Assembly: GCA_030035585.1 (NCBI GenBank)
Contig: CM057471.1
Span: 67,356,319 to 67,420,318 of the forward strand
Direction: 5' to 3'
From: Dugong dugon
Taxonomy: Eukaryota; Chordata; Mammalia; Sirenia; Dugongidae
Length of the DNA: 64,000 nucleotides
The notes beneath the pieces are model-generated. The model was not told the DNA's origin and did not search any database. It saw only the letters and a program-made list of their open reading frames with translations. Each line of letters begins with the position of its first letter. The stretch's first letter is position 1. The position numbers and the translations under genes are program-made. Positions 35,936 to 46,777 of this stretch are shown one piece after another.

Positions 35936-37099
35936 TATTTGTAATTTATAAAGATCACCTTGGTCGCCATACAGAAAATGAAATGGGGCTGTGGGGATAG
36001 CTTCCGTTTGCCCATTTGCCCCTCTCTCCACCTTTGTGTGCCCTGTTCTGTGCTCATGAAGCTGAAGACAGGTATCAAAAGGCTCCCTTGCAGTCCAGCC
36101 AATGCAAGGTACTGGCAGAAGACTGAGAGGGAGGGAGAAAGGTGAGGTATTTATTCTACCAATTTCCTTCCTGCTGGTCACTGAGGGTTACCTGTGTCCA
36201 TCTACAGAAGGCCACAGCTCCTGTCAGCAACCCACTCCATATAGGAACATTACTCAGGTTCCTGGAGCCATTCCCTGCCCTTGCCCCTTCAGGCCTAGGG
36301 GCATAATGGCTCCCTGCTGTTGCTATCCCAAGGGTACTGCGTTATCCCTTGACAGTTTCCTTAAGCCCTACCCCCACCTTTGAGAATAGTATCTTTATCA
36401 ATATCTTCTCATTTGGAGTGTTCCATTTCTTTTTTGCTGGGACCCACATAAGAAAGATACTAGAGGCAAATAAACCCTTTAGGAATTTGATGAAACATAC
36501 TAAATGAGAGATGATAAATCCTGAGCTACAGAAGTGGCAGTGGAGACAGAGAAAAGAGGCAGATCTGAGAAATTGTGAGGAGGAAGTTTTAACCATATTT
36601 AGTGATTAAATGGGGTGGGAGGGGAGGGAGGAAATAAGATGGAGGAGTTTAAAACGATACCCAATTTCCTGGATTTTATGACCAGGCAGATGGTCATACC
36701 AATTATGGGAAGAGAAATAATTATAGAAGTGCTGATGGATATATCCAGAAGCTAGATGTAAATATAGAGCTGGCATTCAGAGAGAATTGTTTGAAAACAT
36801 ACTGTAGGGAATAGAAAGACAGAGTAGAAACAGGCTTGGTTATCTATCATCTGGCAGAAGGGCACACAGTATCCATAGGGCTGTTTGTCACTGCTGACTT
36901 CATCTCTCTAAGCTGTCAATTCCACTCATTATGGAATTTGTGCCAGAAAAAGAAGCTTCTGGGAAATCTTTGATAATTCCTACTAAACCCACGAATATCC
37001 CATTACCTAACAACTTTCTCTTCTCTTCTCAATCTCCAAATAACCCAGCCTACCTCAACCTAAGCCAAATACCCAGCTCTTCCCTCCACAGTCCTGCCA
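35936..37099. other. Unique non-coding DNA
   Basis: No gene or repeat recognised with confidence. Short open frames here have no family resemblance. Confidence 0.4.
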
Positions 37100-37670
37100 C
37101 TCCACTGTCCCATGCAGTTAAACAAACACTTTGAGTACTTGCTACATGTCACACATGACCTTAGAAACTAGAGATACATATATTAATAGAACACAGGCTC
37201 CTATTTAGAGCCTCCAACGACTAGGTGGAACGAAGAGACAGTTGCAATACAGTGTAAAGGGCTATGACAGAGGGTAAACAAAGTGTTGTGGAAGGCTAGA
37301 GGCAGTATTTATTTAATTTTATCTACGTGAGTGTGTGTGTGTGTGTGTTTTGGGCACCAGTGAGTCGATTCATAGTGACTCCATGTGACAGAGCAGGGTT
37401 TTCTAGTCTGTAATCTTTAGGGAAACAAATCGCCTGGTCTTTCTCCTGTGGAGCAACTGGGTGGGTTCAAATTGCCAACGTTTCAGATAGCAGCCAAGCT
37501 CTTAAACTTTGTGCCACCGGGGGTCCATAATTTTATCTAAGGAGACCAGAAAAGTTTCATAAAAGAAGTGATATGTTAACTAGGCCTTAAAAGATGAGTG
37601 GAAATTTTCAAAATAGAAAGTAGTTTTGTGAAGTACATTCCATTTGGAGTGTGTTAGTTTGAAGCATCCA
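37100..37670 (+). repeat. L2-like LINE remnant split by a SINE
   Basis: Phrases such as TGAGTACTTGCTACATGTCA and later TAACTAGGCCTTAAAAGATG resemble the L2 3' part. The sequence continues on both sides of the SINE at 37326-37527. Confidence 0.5.
37326..37527 (-). mobile_element. AfroSINE-type SINE, long variant with GT run
   Basis: Flanked by a 12-bp duplication TAATTTTATCTA (37314-37325 and 37528-37539). A (GT)9 microsatellite at about 37330-37347 sits at its tail, on the plus-strand left side. Confidence 0.85.
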
Positions 37671-37688
37671 TGGAACATTCTTAGGATA

Positions 37689-37892
37689 TAGGTCCCTGAG
37701 TGGTGCAATGGTTGCACTGAATTACTACCCTAAAGGTTGGTGGTTTGAACCCACCCAGTGGTGCCATGGAAGAAAGTTCTGGCTTTCTGCTTCCATACAG
37801 ATTAAGTCAAGAAAACTCCATAGAACAGTCCTACTCTCTAACACATTGGGTCACCATGAGTTGGAATCCACTCAATGACAATGAGTTTGGTT
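37689..37892 (+). mobile_element. AfroSINE-type SINE, long variant
   Basis: The head (GAGTGGTGCAATGGTTGCAC), B box (GGTGGTTTGAACCC) and tail (CATGAGTTGGAATCCACTC) are present. No clear target duplication. Confidence 0.78.
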
Positions 37893-38410
37893 TAGAGATG
37901 GATGCACTAGCCTAGAACTCAGGAAACAGCGCCTATTCTGGCACCTTACAGTGCCTATCTCCATACACCTAGCTCTCAAGATGTATCAGAACTCAATCAA
38001 CTAATCCTGTAAAGCTCAATGGGTGGAGTAGGGAATAGGAATAAGCAAGAGGGTGGGTATTGAGTGAGCATTGGACATTTGTGTTATCATCGTGATCACT
38101 AATACTTACTGAGTGATAACTATGTGCCAGGAAGAAATGACTACATAATTTATGGTAGTCACATGATGAACACAATTAATATCACTGAGTTGTACATGTG
38201 AAGAATGTTGAAATAACAAATATTTTGTTACATATATTTTTTTCCACAATAAAAAAATGAAACAGCAAGGCCCTTTGATCAAAATTATTACAATTTCAAG
38301 ATGGTGGCAGCAGAGCATTAAACCACACATGAGACTCTTCAGAGGACAGGTCACAAGCTCATGAAGCTAGCCTTGGTGCCAGGCAATTTAATAACTGCAA
38401 AACTAAAAAT
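37893..38410. other. Non-coding DNA with an L1-like 3' tail
   Basis: About 38150-38265 (TCACTGAGTTGTACATGTGA, ending in an AATAAAAAAATGAAA tail) resembles an old L1 3' end on the plus strand. Nothing else recognised. Confidence 0.45.
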
Positions 38411-38985
38411 TATATTTAATAATATAATGAGGTCAAGATTACTATTATCTCTATTTTATAAACGGGGAAACTGACGTACAGAATGTCTAGTAATTTGCTC
38501 AAAATCACCCAGTTGAAGTGATAAAGCAGGAATCTGAACTCTGGTACTGACTCCAAAGTCCAAGCTCTTAACCCAGTATCTATTTCCTCCACTTCGCCAC
38601 CATTCCCTGACCCTCTAATCAACCCAAATTTCCATGACTTCAAAAATTGTCCCACCAACCTCAAGACCGTTCCTTAAGATGTTAAGTAACTCAATCAAGG
38701 TCACACAGTGAGTGATTGAGCTAGGACACAAACTCCAATAACGTGTCTCCAAACCTTGCCCCTTAATCGCTACATCATAGCCTGGCTACCAGGATTCAGA
38801 TACTTACTTACCACTTACCTCACCTTGAGTAAACTATTACTTTTAACCTCTATTTACAGAAGTAAAAAGTGAGGCTTAGAAAGTTAAAGTTTTGCCCAGG
38901 TGCACCCAGCTTGTAATATGTAGACTCAGCATCTGATTCTAGTCGGTCTGGCTTCAGAATCTGTACCTTAACCCCTTCACCATGA
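38411..38985 (+). repeat. Cluster of three MIR SINE remnants
   Basis: MIR-like stretches on the plus strand lie at about 38420-38600 (ATAAACGGGGAAACTGACGT), 38680-38790 (CAATCAAGGTCACACAGTGA) and 38835-38980 (TTTGCCCAGGTGCACCCAGC). All are diverged, as expected for MIR. Confidence 0.65.
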
Positions 38986-39984
38986 TAGCACACCTGCACC
39001 TAGACATAGTCACACATGCAGACATAGGCCTGCAGGGATGTTAGAGACCATCTTCTTTCCTACCAGGCAGGCCTACATAAGCCTACATACAGACATGCAC
39101 ATACATCACAGTCATGTATATAGAGCACACATACGTGCATGAACACACCTCCACTCCTGTCATTATATGGCTCTAATTCCCTACCTGGGTTAGCCTTTTA
39201 AGCCTAGGTCCCCACAGGCTCCTGGATACAGAACTCAGTGAGGGCAACAATAATGTTGTCCCCCCCTGGGAAGACCACAAGGCCAACTCCCCAGGGCTCT
39301 ATCATGTAGAGAGTACAAGGCCCTTGGGTCTCCTTGATTCTCCCCTGGGAATCACCAATTCCCACTGCAGGTAGATAGGAACCAGAATATTTCTAAGACT
39401 GTGTCCACAATCCAAGCTGACCTCATTCCTCAGAAGTTGAAAGCCTTATTTTAACTGTCTGGCAGACCCCCAAGCCCGTTCAGGACCCTGAATCTCCTTT
39501 GTCAAGGCCACAGGTAGGCAGGTTGAGGAGTCTTTGGGAACGAGGACCCGGGGGGCAACATCTTCATGTAAATCTTCCTCCCTTTTCTTGATTCTATCTT
39601 TTCTTCTTCTTCATCTCAAAACTCAAAAAACATCTTTTCTCCTTCTATTTTCCCCTCTCTTCCTTTGATCCTCTATGAAACATTTTTGAAGCACCTAACT
39701 CCTGCACAAGGCATTGTTCTGGGCACTGGCCACTGCTCTTAAAGAGCACAGTCTACATCGTGCAACCTGAGGCCCATAGAATGATCCCCTCCAGGAAACT
39801 AGGTCAGCAGGGGAACAAGTGAACAAGAAAGCACCCTTTCTTATGATCAGGATGCACAGTCTGTACTTTCTCTGTTAAAATCTGCATTTATGAATGCTGG
39901 TTGGTCACAAGTAAGCCAGACACCAGGATGAACTGACAACTTGAAAATCTAATTCATTGAATTATGTTCTTTTACTATTCTTTT
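38986..39984. other. Unique non-coding DNA
   Basis: No gene recognised. A short L2-like phrase lies at about 39690-39760 (AGGCATTGTTCTGGGCACTG). Confidence 0.4.
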
Positions 39985-40650
39985 TGTTCCTTTCTTTTGT
40001 TGTAGAAAGATGCAGCAAAACATAAACGAATTCAACCATTTCTACATGTACAATTCAGAGACATTGATTACATTCTTTGAACTGTGCAACAATTCTCATC
40101 CTTCTTTTCTGAGTTGTTCCTCCCTACATTAACATAAACTCACTGCCTCATAAGGTTCCTATCTAATCTTTCAACTTGCTGTTGTCAGTTTGAGCCCATA
40201 TAGATAGTTCTTAAAAGAGCATAATGCTCAAGACAGACATTTTTTACTAGTTAAGCTAGACTATTTTTTGGGTTTAAGAAGACTTCAAGGGATATTTTTG
40301 GTTTAAAGTTTAAAGATTATCTAAGAGCAATAGTTTCAGGGATTCATCCAATCTCCATGGCTCTAAAAAGTCTGGAGTCCATAAGAATTTGAAATTCTGT
40401 TTTGCATCTTCCCCTTTTTGATCACGATTCTTCTATAGAATCTTTGATAAAAATGTTAAGCAATGGTAGCCAGGCATCATCCAGATCTGATGTCATGGCA
40501 AAGGAGGCAGTTGTTCATGGGGGCAATCAGCCACACATTCCATCTCATCCTCCTGTTTCTGACTCTCCTTCCTCATTTACTCTAGGCGAATAGAGACCAA
40601 TTGCCATGCCTTGGGTGGCTGCTTGCAAGCTTTTAAGATCTCAGGCTCTA
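39985..40650 (-). repeat. L1 3'UTR fragment, older type
   Basis: Same family and orientation as 26636-27440, with long shared phrases (CTATCTAATCTTTCAACTTG here, CTATCTAACCTTTCAAGTAG there). Confidence 0.7.
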
Positions 40651-42641
40651 TGTAACAAATGAGGAGATAGCCTAATTTACTGAATTATTAAAAGACAGAG
40701 AGGCAGAGTCAGGCATCCTGAAAATCAGTGAGTCCCAGGAGAATAAAGGCAGAAACAAGAAGTAAGACAGATATTGGTTGAGAACAGCCTAGAGCTGGAT
40801 AGGTTGGGTTCAGTCAGGAGTCTGAGGACCTAAAGCTACCCAGAAGAACACTTAACCTACACTAAGCGGGAAAAGAGAAGTTAGGCAGAGGTTCCTCCTT
40901 TTCTGGAGTCAAGAGACATGAGGTAAAGCTCTAATCTGATATTGGAGTAAGAACTATGCAGAAAGGAGAGACTACAGAGCTGGAAAGAGAAGGATCAGCC
41001 TGAAAACATCCTTAACCAGGACATAACTCCTCAAGTGCACTATGTGCCCAAGACTGGTAACGTTTGTCTTGTTTCTGGCAGTGGGAAGTGGGGAGGTAGG
41101 GGGAAGATGGGTTCCCTAATGATGTGCTCAGGAAAGGTCTTAAGATCAGATACTGGTGCTGTGAAGGCTGAGGGCTGTTGTATGCTCAGGATCCAACAGA
41201 GCTGAGGTCCAAAGTCCCCTCCAACCTTTCCTCTTTGGAGGCAAGGAAGAGGGAAAAGCATATGGCTTTCTGAAGATGGAAAGCAGAAATAGGAGTAAAA
41301 AGGAAGAAAATCAAAAGGATCCCAATGTGTGGAAGCAAAGGAGGCAATAAAAGGAATGGGTTAGCAAGGAGGCTCAAGGCACTTGGCAGTATGAGGAATT
41401 CTGTTTGCAGAGGATATACCAGCTTAGTTCTCTACCACATGTGTATGATTTTGGGAAGAAATATGATACACTAATTTAAAACATGCAATTTGGAGTCAGA
41501 TGTACCTGGGCTTGAGTCATAGATCCATCATTTACCATCAATGTTACTCTTTGAACTTCAGTCTCCTCATCTATAAAAGGGTAATAATAATACTATTTAC
41601 ATCCCAGTGTAGTGGTGAGGATTAAATGATGCAAATGCTAAGCACAGAACCTGTCCAAAAACGTTAGCTGACTTTTTTTCCAATTTAGTCATTTCCCTGA
41701 CGGTCCTTGCTCATGCAGGAGAGCAGGTGCATGGATAATGAACAGCTCTCCATCAGTGTATTACCTACCATGCATTTCTATCCAATTTAGGAAATGCATT
41801 CTGTGGTTCAAGTTTGTACTCCCCAATTTCAAGGGGGATTTTGGTGTGGAAAAGAAAAGAAAACCAACTTGAGATGAAAAATGTTCACAAAGTGGAAAAT
41901 CCCAACAAAGAAAGTTGAAAAGTATAGAAATAGTCTATATTTCCAGCCTATTAAGGAAGGGATTAAACATCTTAAGTAAATACCTTAAGGTAAAATAGTG
42001 TGATTTAAAAGGCTTGGAAAAGATCCCAGTCCTTTCTGGTCCTCCCCAAACACTAATGGATGACAAGCCCCATCATTAAAATGTCATTTCTCCAGCTTAT
42101 TGTGTGGGCAATAACACTACCTGTAGAGGGCTTCATCAAACACCTTTCACTCAACTTTTATTTGTGTCTCCAAACAACTAAGCAGGTAGGCAGGGCAGAA
42201 AATAGCACCACCACCTAATAGATGGGTATACTGAGGTGAAATGACTTGCCCAAGGCATGAGGAAATACACAAGTGTTATCAGGTCCAACTAAATGGGAAG
42301 GGGCTAAGTTAAGCACTTGGAGACACATCATATAGATCTGGGAAATCTAAGGTTCAACCCAAAGAGGATCAGGTAGCCCTTTATCACCAGAGAAAACAAT
42401 GTCCCAGGAGTGAAGCTGAAAAACACAGTGAAGGAAATGGGGACAGAGTCCAGAGAGTCAAGTGAACACGTTTCCCATGAGTGGGATGAAAACCTGTTCC
42501 CTCAGATTGGAAATATCAGTTAAAAATTTAAATGCTCATGAACTCCAACTCAGCATTTCATATTTCGGAGTCTATAATACCATAGAAATTCTCTTTTAAG
42601 TACAAAAAATATATATACAAAAATTTCCACAGTAACACTGT
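40651..42641. other. Unique non-coding DNA with MIR remnants
   Basis: MIR-like stretches lie at about 41485-41655 (minus sense, CAGTCTCCTCATCTATAAAA) and 42190-42290 (plus sense, GAAATGACTTGCCCAAGGCA). No gene is visible. Confidence 0.45.
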
Positions 42642-42840
42642 GGAGTCCTTAGGTGGTGCAGGTGGTTAAGCACCTGACTACTAGTCAAATGGTTGACAGT
42701 TCGAACTCAGCCAGAGGCTCGTAGAAAGATAGATCTGGTAATCTACCTCCAAAAGATGACAGCCTTGAAACCCCTATGGAGCAGTTTTAGTCTGCACACA
42801 CAGGGTCGTCATAAGTCAGAATCAACTCAACAGTAACTAA
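42642..42840 (+). mobile_element. AfroSINE-type SINE, long variant
   Basis: The head (GGTGCAGGTGGTTAAGCACC), B box (GACAGTTCGAACTC) and tail (GGGTCGTCATAAGTCAGAAT) are all present. Flanks AACACTGT and AACGCTGT may be a degraded duplication. Confidence 0.85.
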
Positions 42841-43382
42841 CAACGCTGTCTGTGGGGGAAAAGTGCGTTATGGATAGATGGTATGACCCCATTCCTGTAT
42901 ATAGTACAGTAAAACCCACAAAAGCTGGAAACTGTGTAAGGCAGAAACCTGTCAGAGAAGGAAATTTCAAATATTTTCCACTAAAGCGAGTGATAGAAAA
43001 GTGGTAAGTTGCACTAGTCAGAGGCAGAAAACTTGCGAGACCTGGAAAAACAAGGCAGTCTTGTCGAGTTCCAGCTCTCATAGTATTCACTGTATATGTA
43101 GATGTCTGTACAGAAAAAAAAAAAAAATCACAACTTTAAAATATAAACACAACTCTAGTCCTCTGGGAAGTGGAATTACAGGGAACTTTCACCTTATTAA
43201 TTATGAAATGAATACAAAGGAATGCATGTCCATTATTTCCTAAATGCAAACAATTTAAAGTTAAATACAGAAGTTACTCCTCACTTCATCCTTCCAATCT
43301 CACTTATGAAGGCAACCACACACATATAAACACACACACCACACACAAACACAATGTATAAAGTACACATATTTTTCTTTAC
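42841..43382. other. Unique non-coding DNA
   Basis: No gene recognised. A CA-rich stretch lies at about 43315-43355. Confidence 0.4.
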
Positions 43383-43398
43383 AAAAATGAGATTATGC

Positions 43399-45318
43399 AA
43401 CTTACGGCAAAATGGCACTCTAGACAGAAGCACCACGCCATCCCTCCACAGCAAAGATCCGGAAAACTAAGCCGAACACAGAAAACAACAATCCTGAAAC
43501 CCTAAAACATCAAATGAAGAGATAAAGAACTCAGCCAAGCACCAAATGGAGTGAGAAAACTGACAGAGAACGGAGAGCGAGGAGAGATTCATACAGAGGT
43601 CCCCTACCAGCTAATGCAGCACGGATCCGCCATTTTGGACTCCTATCGGAGACCAGCATACAGGGGGTACGAGAAAGCAGCTTCACAGAGCTTCCAGCGG
43701 GAGACAAAACAACCGGTAATTTGCAATATACCCTTTCCCACCCCCAACCCTTCTTCACCCCCACTCGGCCTCCTCTGCTTCCCGTGGCCACAGTCTCTTC
43801 TCCGGGAAACACCAGCGGCTTGGATTCCACACACCCGAACAGGTCGACTCTCTGAGTGCCATTTGTTGGCTGCTGGTGTTGCTTTTTTCTGCTTTTTTTT
43901 GATTTCTTCCTTACCTCTCACCACCTCCCCCTCCTTTTGCTCAAATACTTGGCTCCGTGCACCATCTTTGCTTCTTCCTGAGGGGCTCAGAGCTCTGGTA
44001 ATTTGTGATATACACTTTCCCATTCCCTACCCTTCTTCACCCAGACTCGGCCCCCTCTGCTTCCCAAGGACACAGTCTCTTGTCCAAGAAACACCAGCTG
44101 CTTGGATTCCACCAACCAGCCCTAGCTGGCTCTCTGAGTGTCATTTGTTGTCTGCTGGCATTGCTTTTTTTTTCTGCTTCTTTTGATTTCTTCCTTACCT
44201 CTCACCACCTCCCCCTGCTTTCACTCAAATACCTGGCTCCATACGCCATCTTTGCTTCTTCCTGGGGGGCTGGGGAACTCTGTTCGAGTGTAAAGCTGCT
44301 TCCTGGTCTGGGCTGCCACGCTGGTGGGGTCCTAGGGCTTCTGTTCGTTTGTTTGTTTTGAATTGTTTGTTTGTTTTCTTTTCCTTTTCTTGGGTTGGGA
44401 GCCCTTTCTGCCTGGGCAGTGCTGCGTGGCAGAGAGACTGCCCCCTCGGCTTGCACAGATGTGCAGTGGGATCTCTGAGCGCATTTCTTTTTCATTGTTT
44501 TTTTTTTTTTCTTTTTTTTTTCTGTTTTTTGGGGGGCTTTTCATCTTTTTCTTTTATCTGTTTTGTTTTCTTTTCCCTCTTTTTCCCTTTTTGTCTTTCT
44601 TCACCACTCAGTTTCTCGTCTCTCTGTATCTTTCTTCTCTTTATGTTCCCTGAATACGTGGCATTGTATGCCTCTACGCCTTCTAGCCAGGCTGTACTGC
44701 AACACCTGAGAACGACTTCCCCAGACCTCATAGATGCACTGGTGCTATCCCTGGGAAATTTGCGTCTTTAACATTTCTGATTTTTATTTATTCATTCTTT
44801 TCTTTTCTTTTCTTCCTCTTCCCCTTTCAGTTTTTCTCCATTTCATAGTCTCTCATCTCTCCACTCCAACAGCAAGCTCCCCTAGCATCCTTTTTTGTTT
44901 GTATGTTTTTGGCTCCTGTTCCTCTCTCCTCTCTCCCATATCCATCTTAGCTCCACACATAACAATCTCCCCGCTACATCCTGCCTACCAGCACTGTGCG
45001 CTTAATATCACACCACCAAGCAGCACGGGCACGGCCTACTGGAACCTGCCCTGCACTTATTACTGACCTGCTCTGGTGGCTGTAGTAAGTGCCATGAACA
45101 ACCCGTCCCAGTAACTCCTCTTCAGCTAGACCTGCCCTGCCGTACCATATCTGAGTGACTGACCCGGCCAATTGGAGAAGAAGGCAAAAAATATTGTGCC
45201 CACAGATAAGCAAACAACAAAGAACACACACTCCACCTGCTCAAACATAGTCAAATTTTAAAATAAGGAGATGAAACAAACAAATCTACAATCAATAAAT
45301 GAGAAAAATAACTACTGA
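43399..45318 (+). promoter_or_regulatory. L1 copy B 5'UTR with tandem monomers
   Basis: A segment of about 280 bp occurs twice in tandem: the phrase around CTCTGAGTGCCATTTGTTGG is near 43850, and its counterpart CTCTGAGTGTCATTTGTTGT is near 44131. A partial third unit runs from about 44220 and is followed by pyrimidine-rich DNA (44480-44620). The L1 internal promoter is expected here. The pattern parallels the tandem monomers known from mouse L1, though I see no sequence identity claim to make. Confidence 0.75.
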
Positions 45319-46350
45319 ATGCCCAGAAGACAGCAGACAATATCAAAACATTTACAAAAACAGGACAGGAAGGTTCCAGTAGGCATCCAAAATAAAACAC
45401 CAGACGACTTTCCAGTGGAAGAAAATGCACTAGAACTACCTGATAGGGAATGCAAATCTCTAATACTCAGAATTCGCCAAGAGCTGAGGCAAAAAGCTGA
45501 CAAACATGTGGAAAACATAGAAAAATTCACAGAAAATACAGAAGAAAAATTGGAAGAATTCAGGAAAATAATGCAGAAAATAAATTCACAACTAGAAATT
45601 ATACAAAGACAACAATTAGAAATCCAAAAGATAAACAACAAGATTTCAGAAATGGACAGTGTCATAGAAGGGCTGACAAGCAGATTTGAAATGGTGGAAG
45701 ACAGGATCAGTGGAATTGAAGACAAACACTTAGATACAACTCTGTTTCAGGAAAACTCAGAAAACAGAACAAATAAAAATGAAGAGACCCTGAGAGTTAT
45801 GTGGAACACAATCAAAAGCAAAAATCTGTGAGTGATTGGAATTCCAGAACAGGGGGAGAAAACAGAAAACACAGACAGGATCATTGAAGAACTGCTGACA
45901 GAAAACTTCCCCAATATCAGGAAAGATGAAAAGCTGGCCATCCAAGAAGCTCAACGAACCCCATATAGGAGAGACCCCAAAAGAAAATCACCAAGGCATA
46001 TATAATCACACTCGCCAAAACCAAAGACAAACAAAGAATCCTCAGAGCAGCTCATGAAAAACAAGAAGTCACATACAGAGGAAAACAATAAGACTAAGCT
46101 CAGATTATTTGGCAGAAACCACGTAGGCAGGAAAGCAATGGGATGACATATATAAAATCTTGAAAGAAAAAAATTGCCAGCCAAGAGTAATATATCCTGC
46201 AAAACTCTCGTTCAAATTTGATGGTGAAATTAGGTCATTTCCAGATAAGCAGAAATGAGGGGAATATGTAAAAACCAAACCAAACTTACAAGAATTATTA
46301 AAGGGAGTTCTTCGATCTCAGGACAAACAGCTTCAGCTCACAGGCAGAAT
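45319..46350 (+). pseudogene. L1 ORF1 (copy B), broken
   Basis: It begins MPRRQQTISKHLQ, with a coiled-coil-like region rich in E, K, N and Q over roughly residues 45-150. The frame holds until TGA at 45829-45831, where copy A has a CGA arginine codon, a typical CpG-type change. Downstream the RRM-like and C-terminal parts (ENFPNIRKDEKLAIQEAQ) are recognisable but frameshifted near 45980 and 46090. Confidence 0.85.
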
Positions 46351-46777
46351 AAAAGACGCAGGATCATGCCAGCCAGATACCAATCAAGGAAGTGAACTCT
46401 CGAGGACTAGCCAAAACCAAAAGAAATACAACAGGGAATCAGAGCAGTTAATCAGTAAATGACAACAACATCAAAACAATAAAAGAGGGAATAAATGGCA
46501 TAGGGATAGAACCTTCTAATGAAGAGGAAGGCAAGGTGATACCAAGTAATGGTAGATTGCTTCAAACTTAGAAAGATAAGGGTAAAATTCATGGTAACAA
46601 CAAAGAAAGTTAACAAACATACTCATAAAAAAAAGAGAGAGAAAACATAAAGTCTCAGCAAAAACAAAACCTACAAAAACAAAAGAAATGAAAAAAAAAT
46701 CCACAAACAAAAGCAACGCAGCACAAGAGAATAAGAAGAACAAAGAAAACTTCAGCACCACAAAAAAGCACTACAAA

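Noticed and set aside
36102..36383. 93-codon open frame in unique DNA
   Set aside because: No family resemblance, no splice context or conservation evidence visible from one sequence.
43551..44186. Host gene exon with C-terminal repeats
   Set aside because: The whole block is part of the L1 copy B 5'UTR and is shared with copy A.
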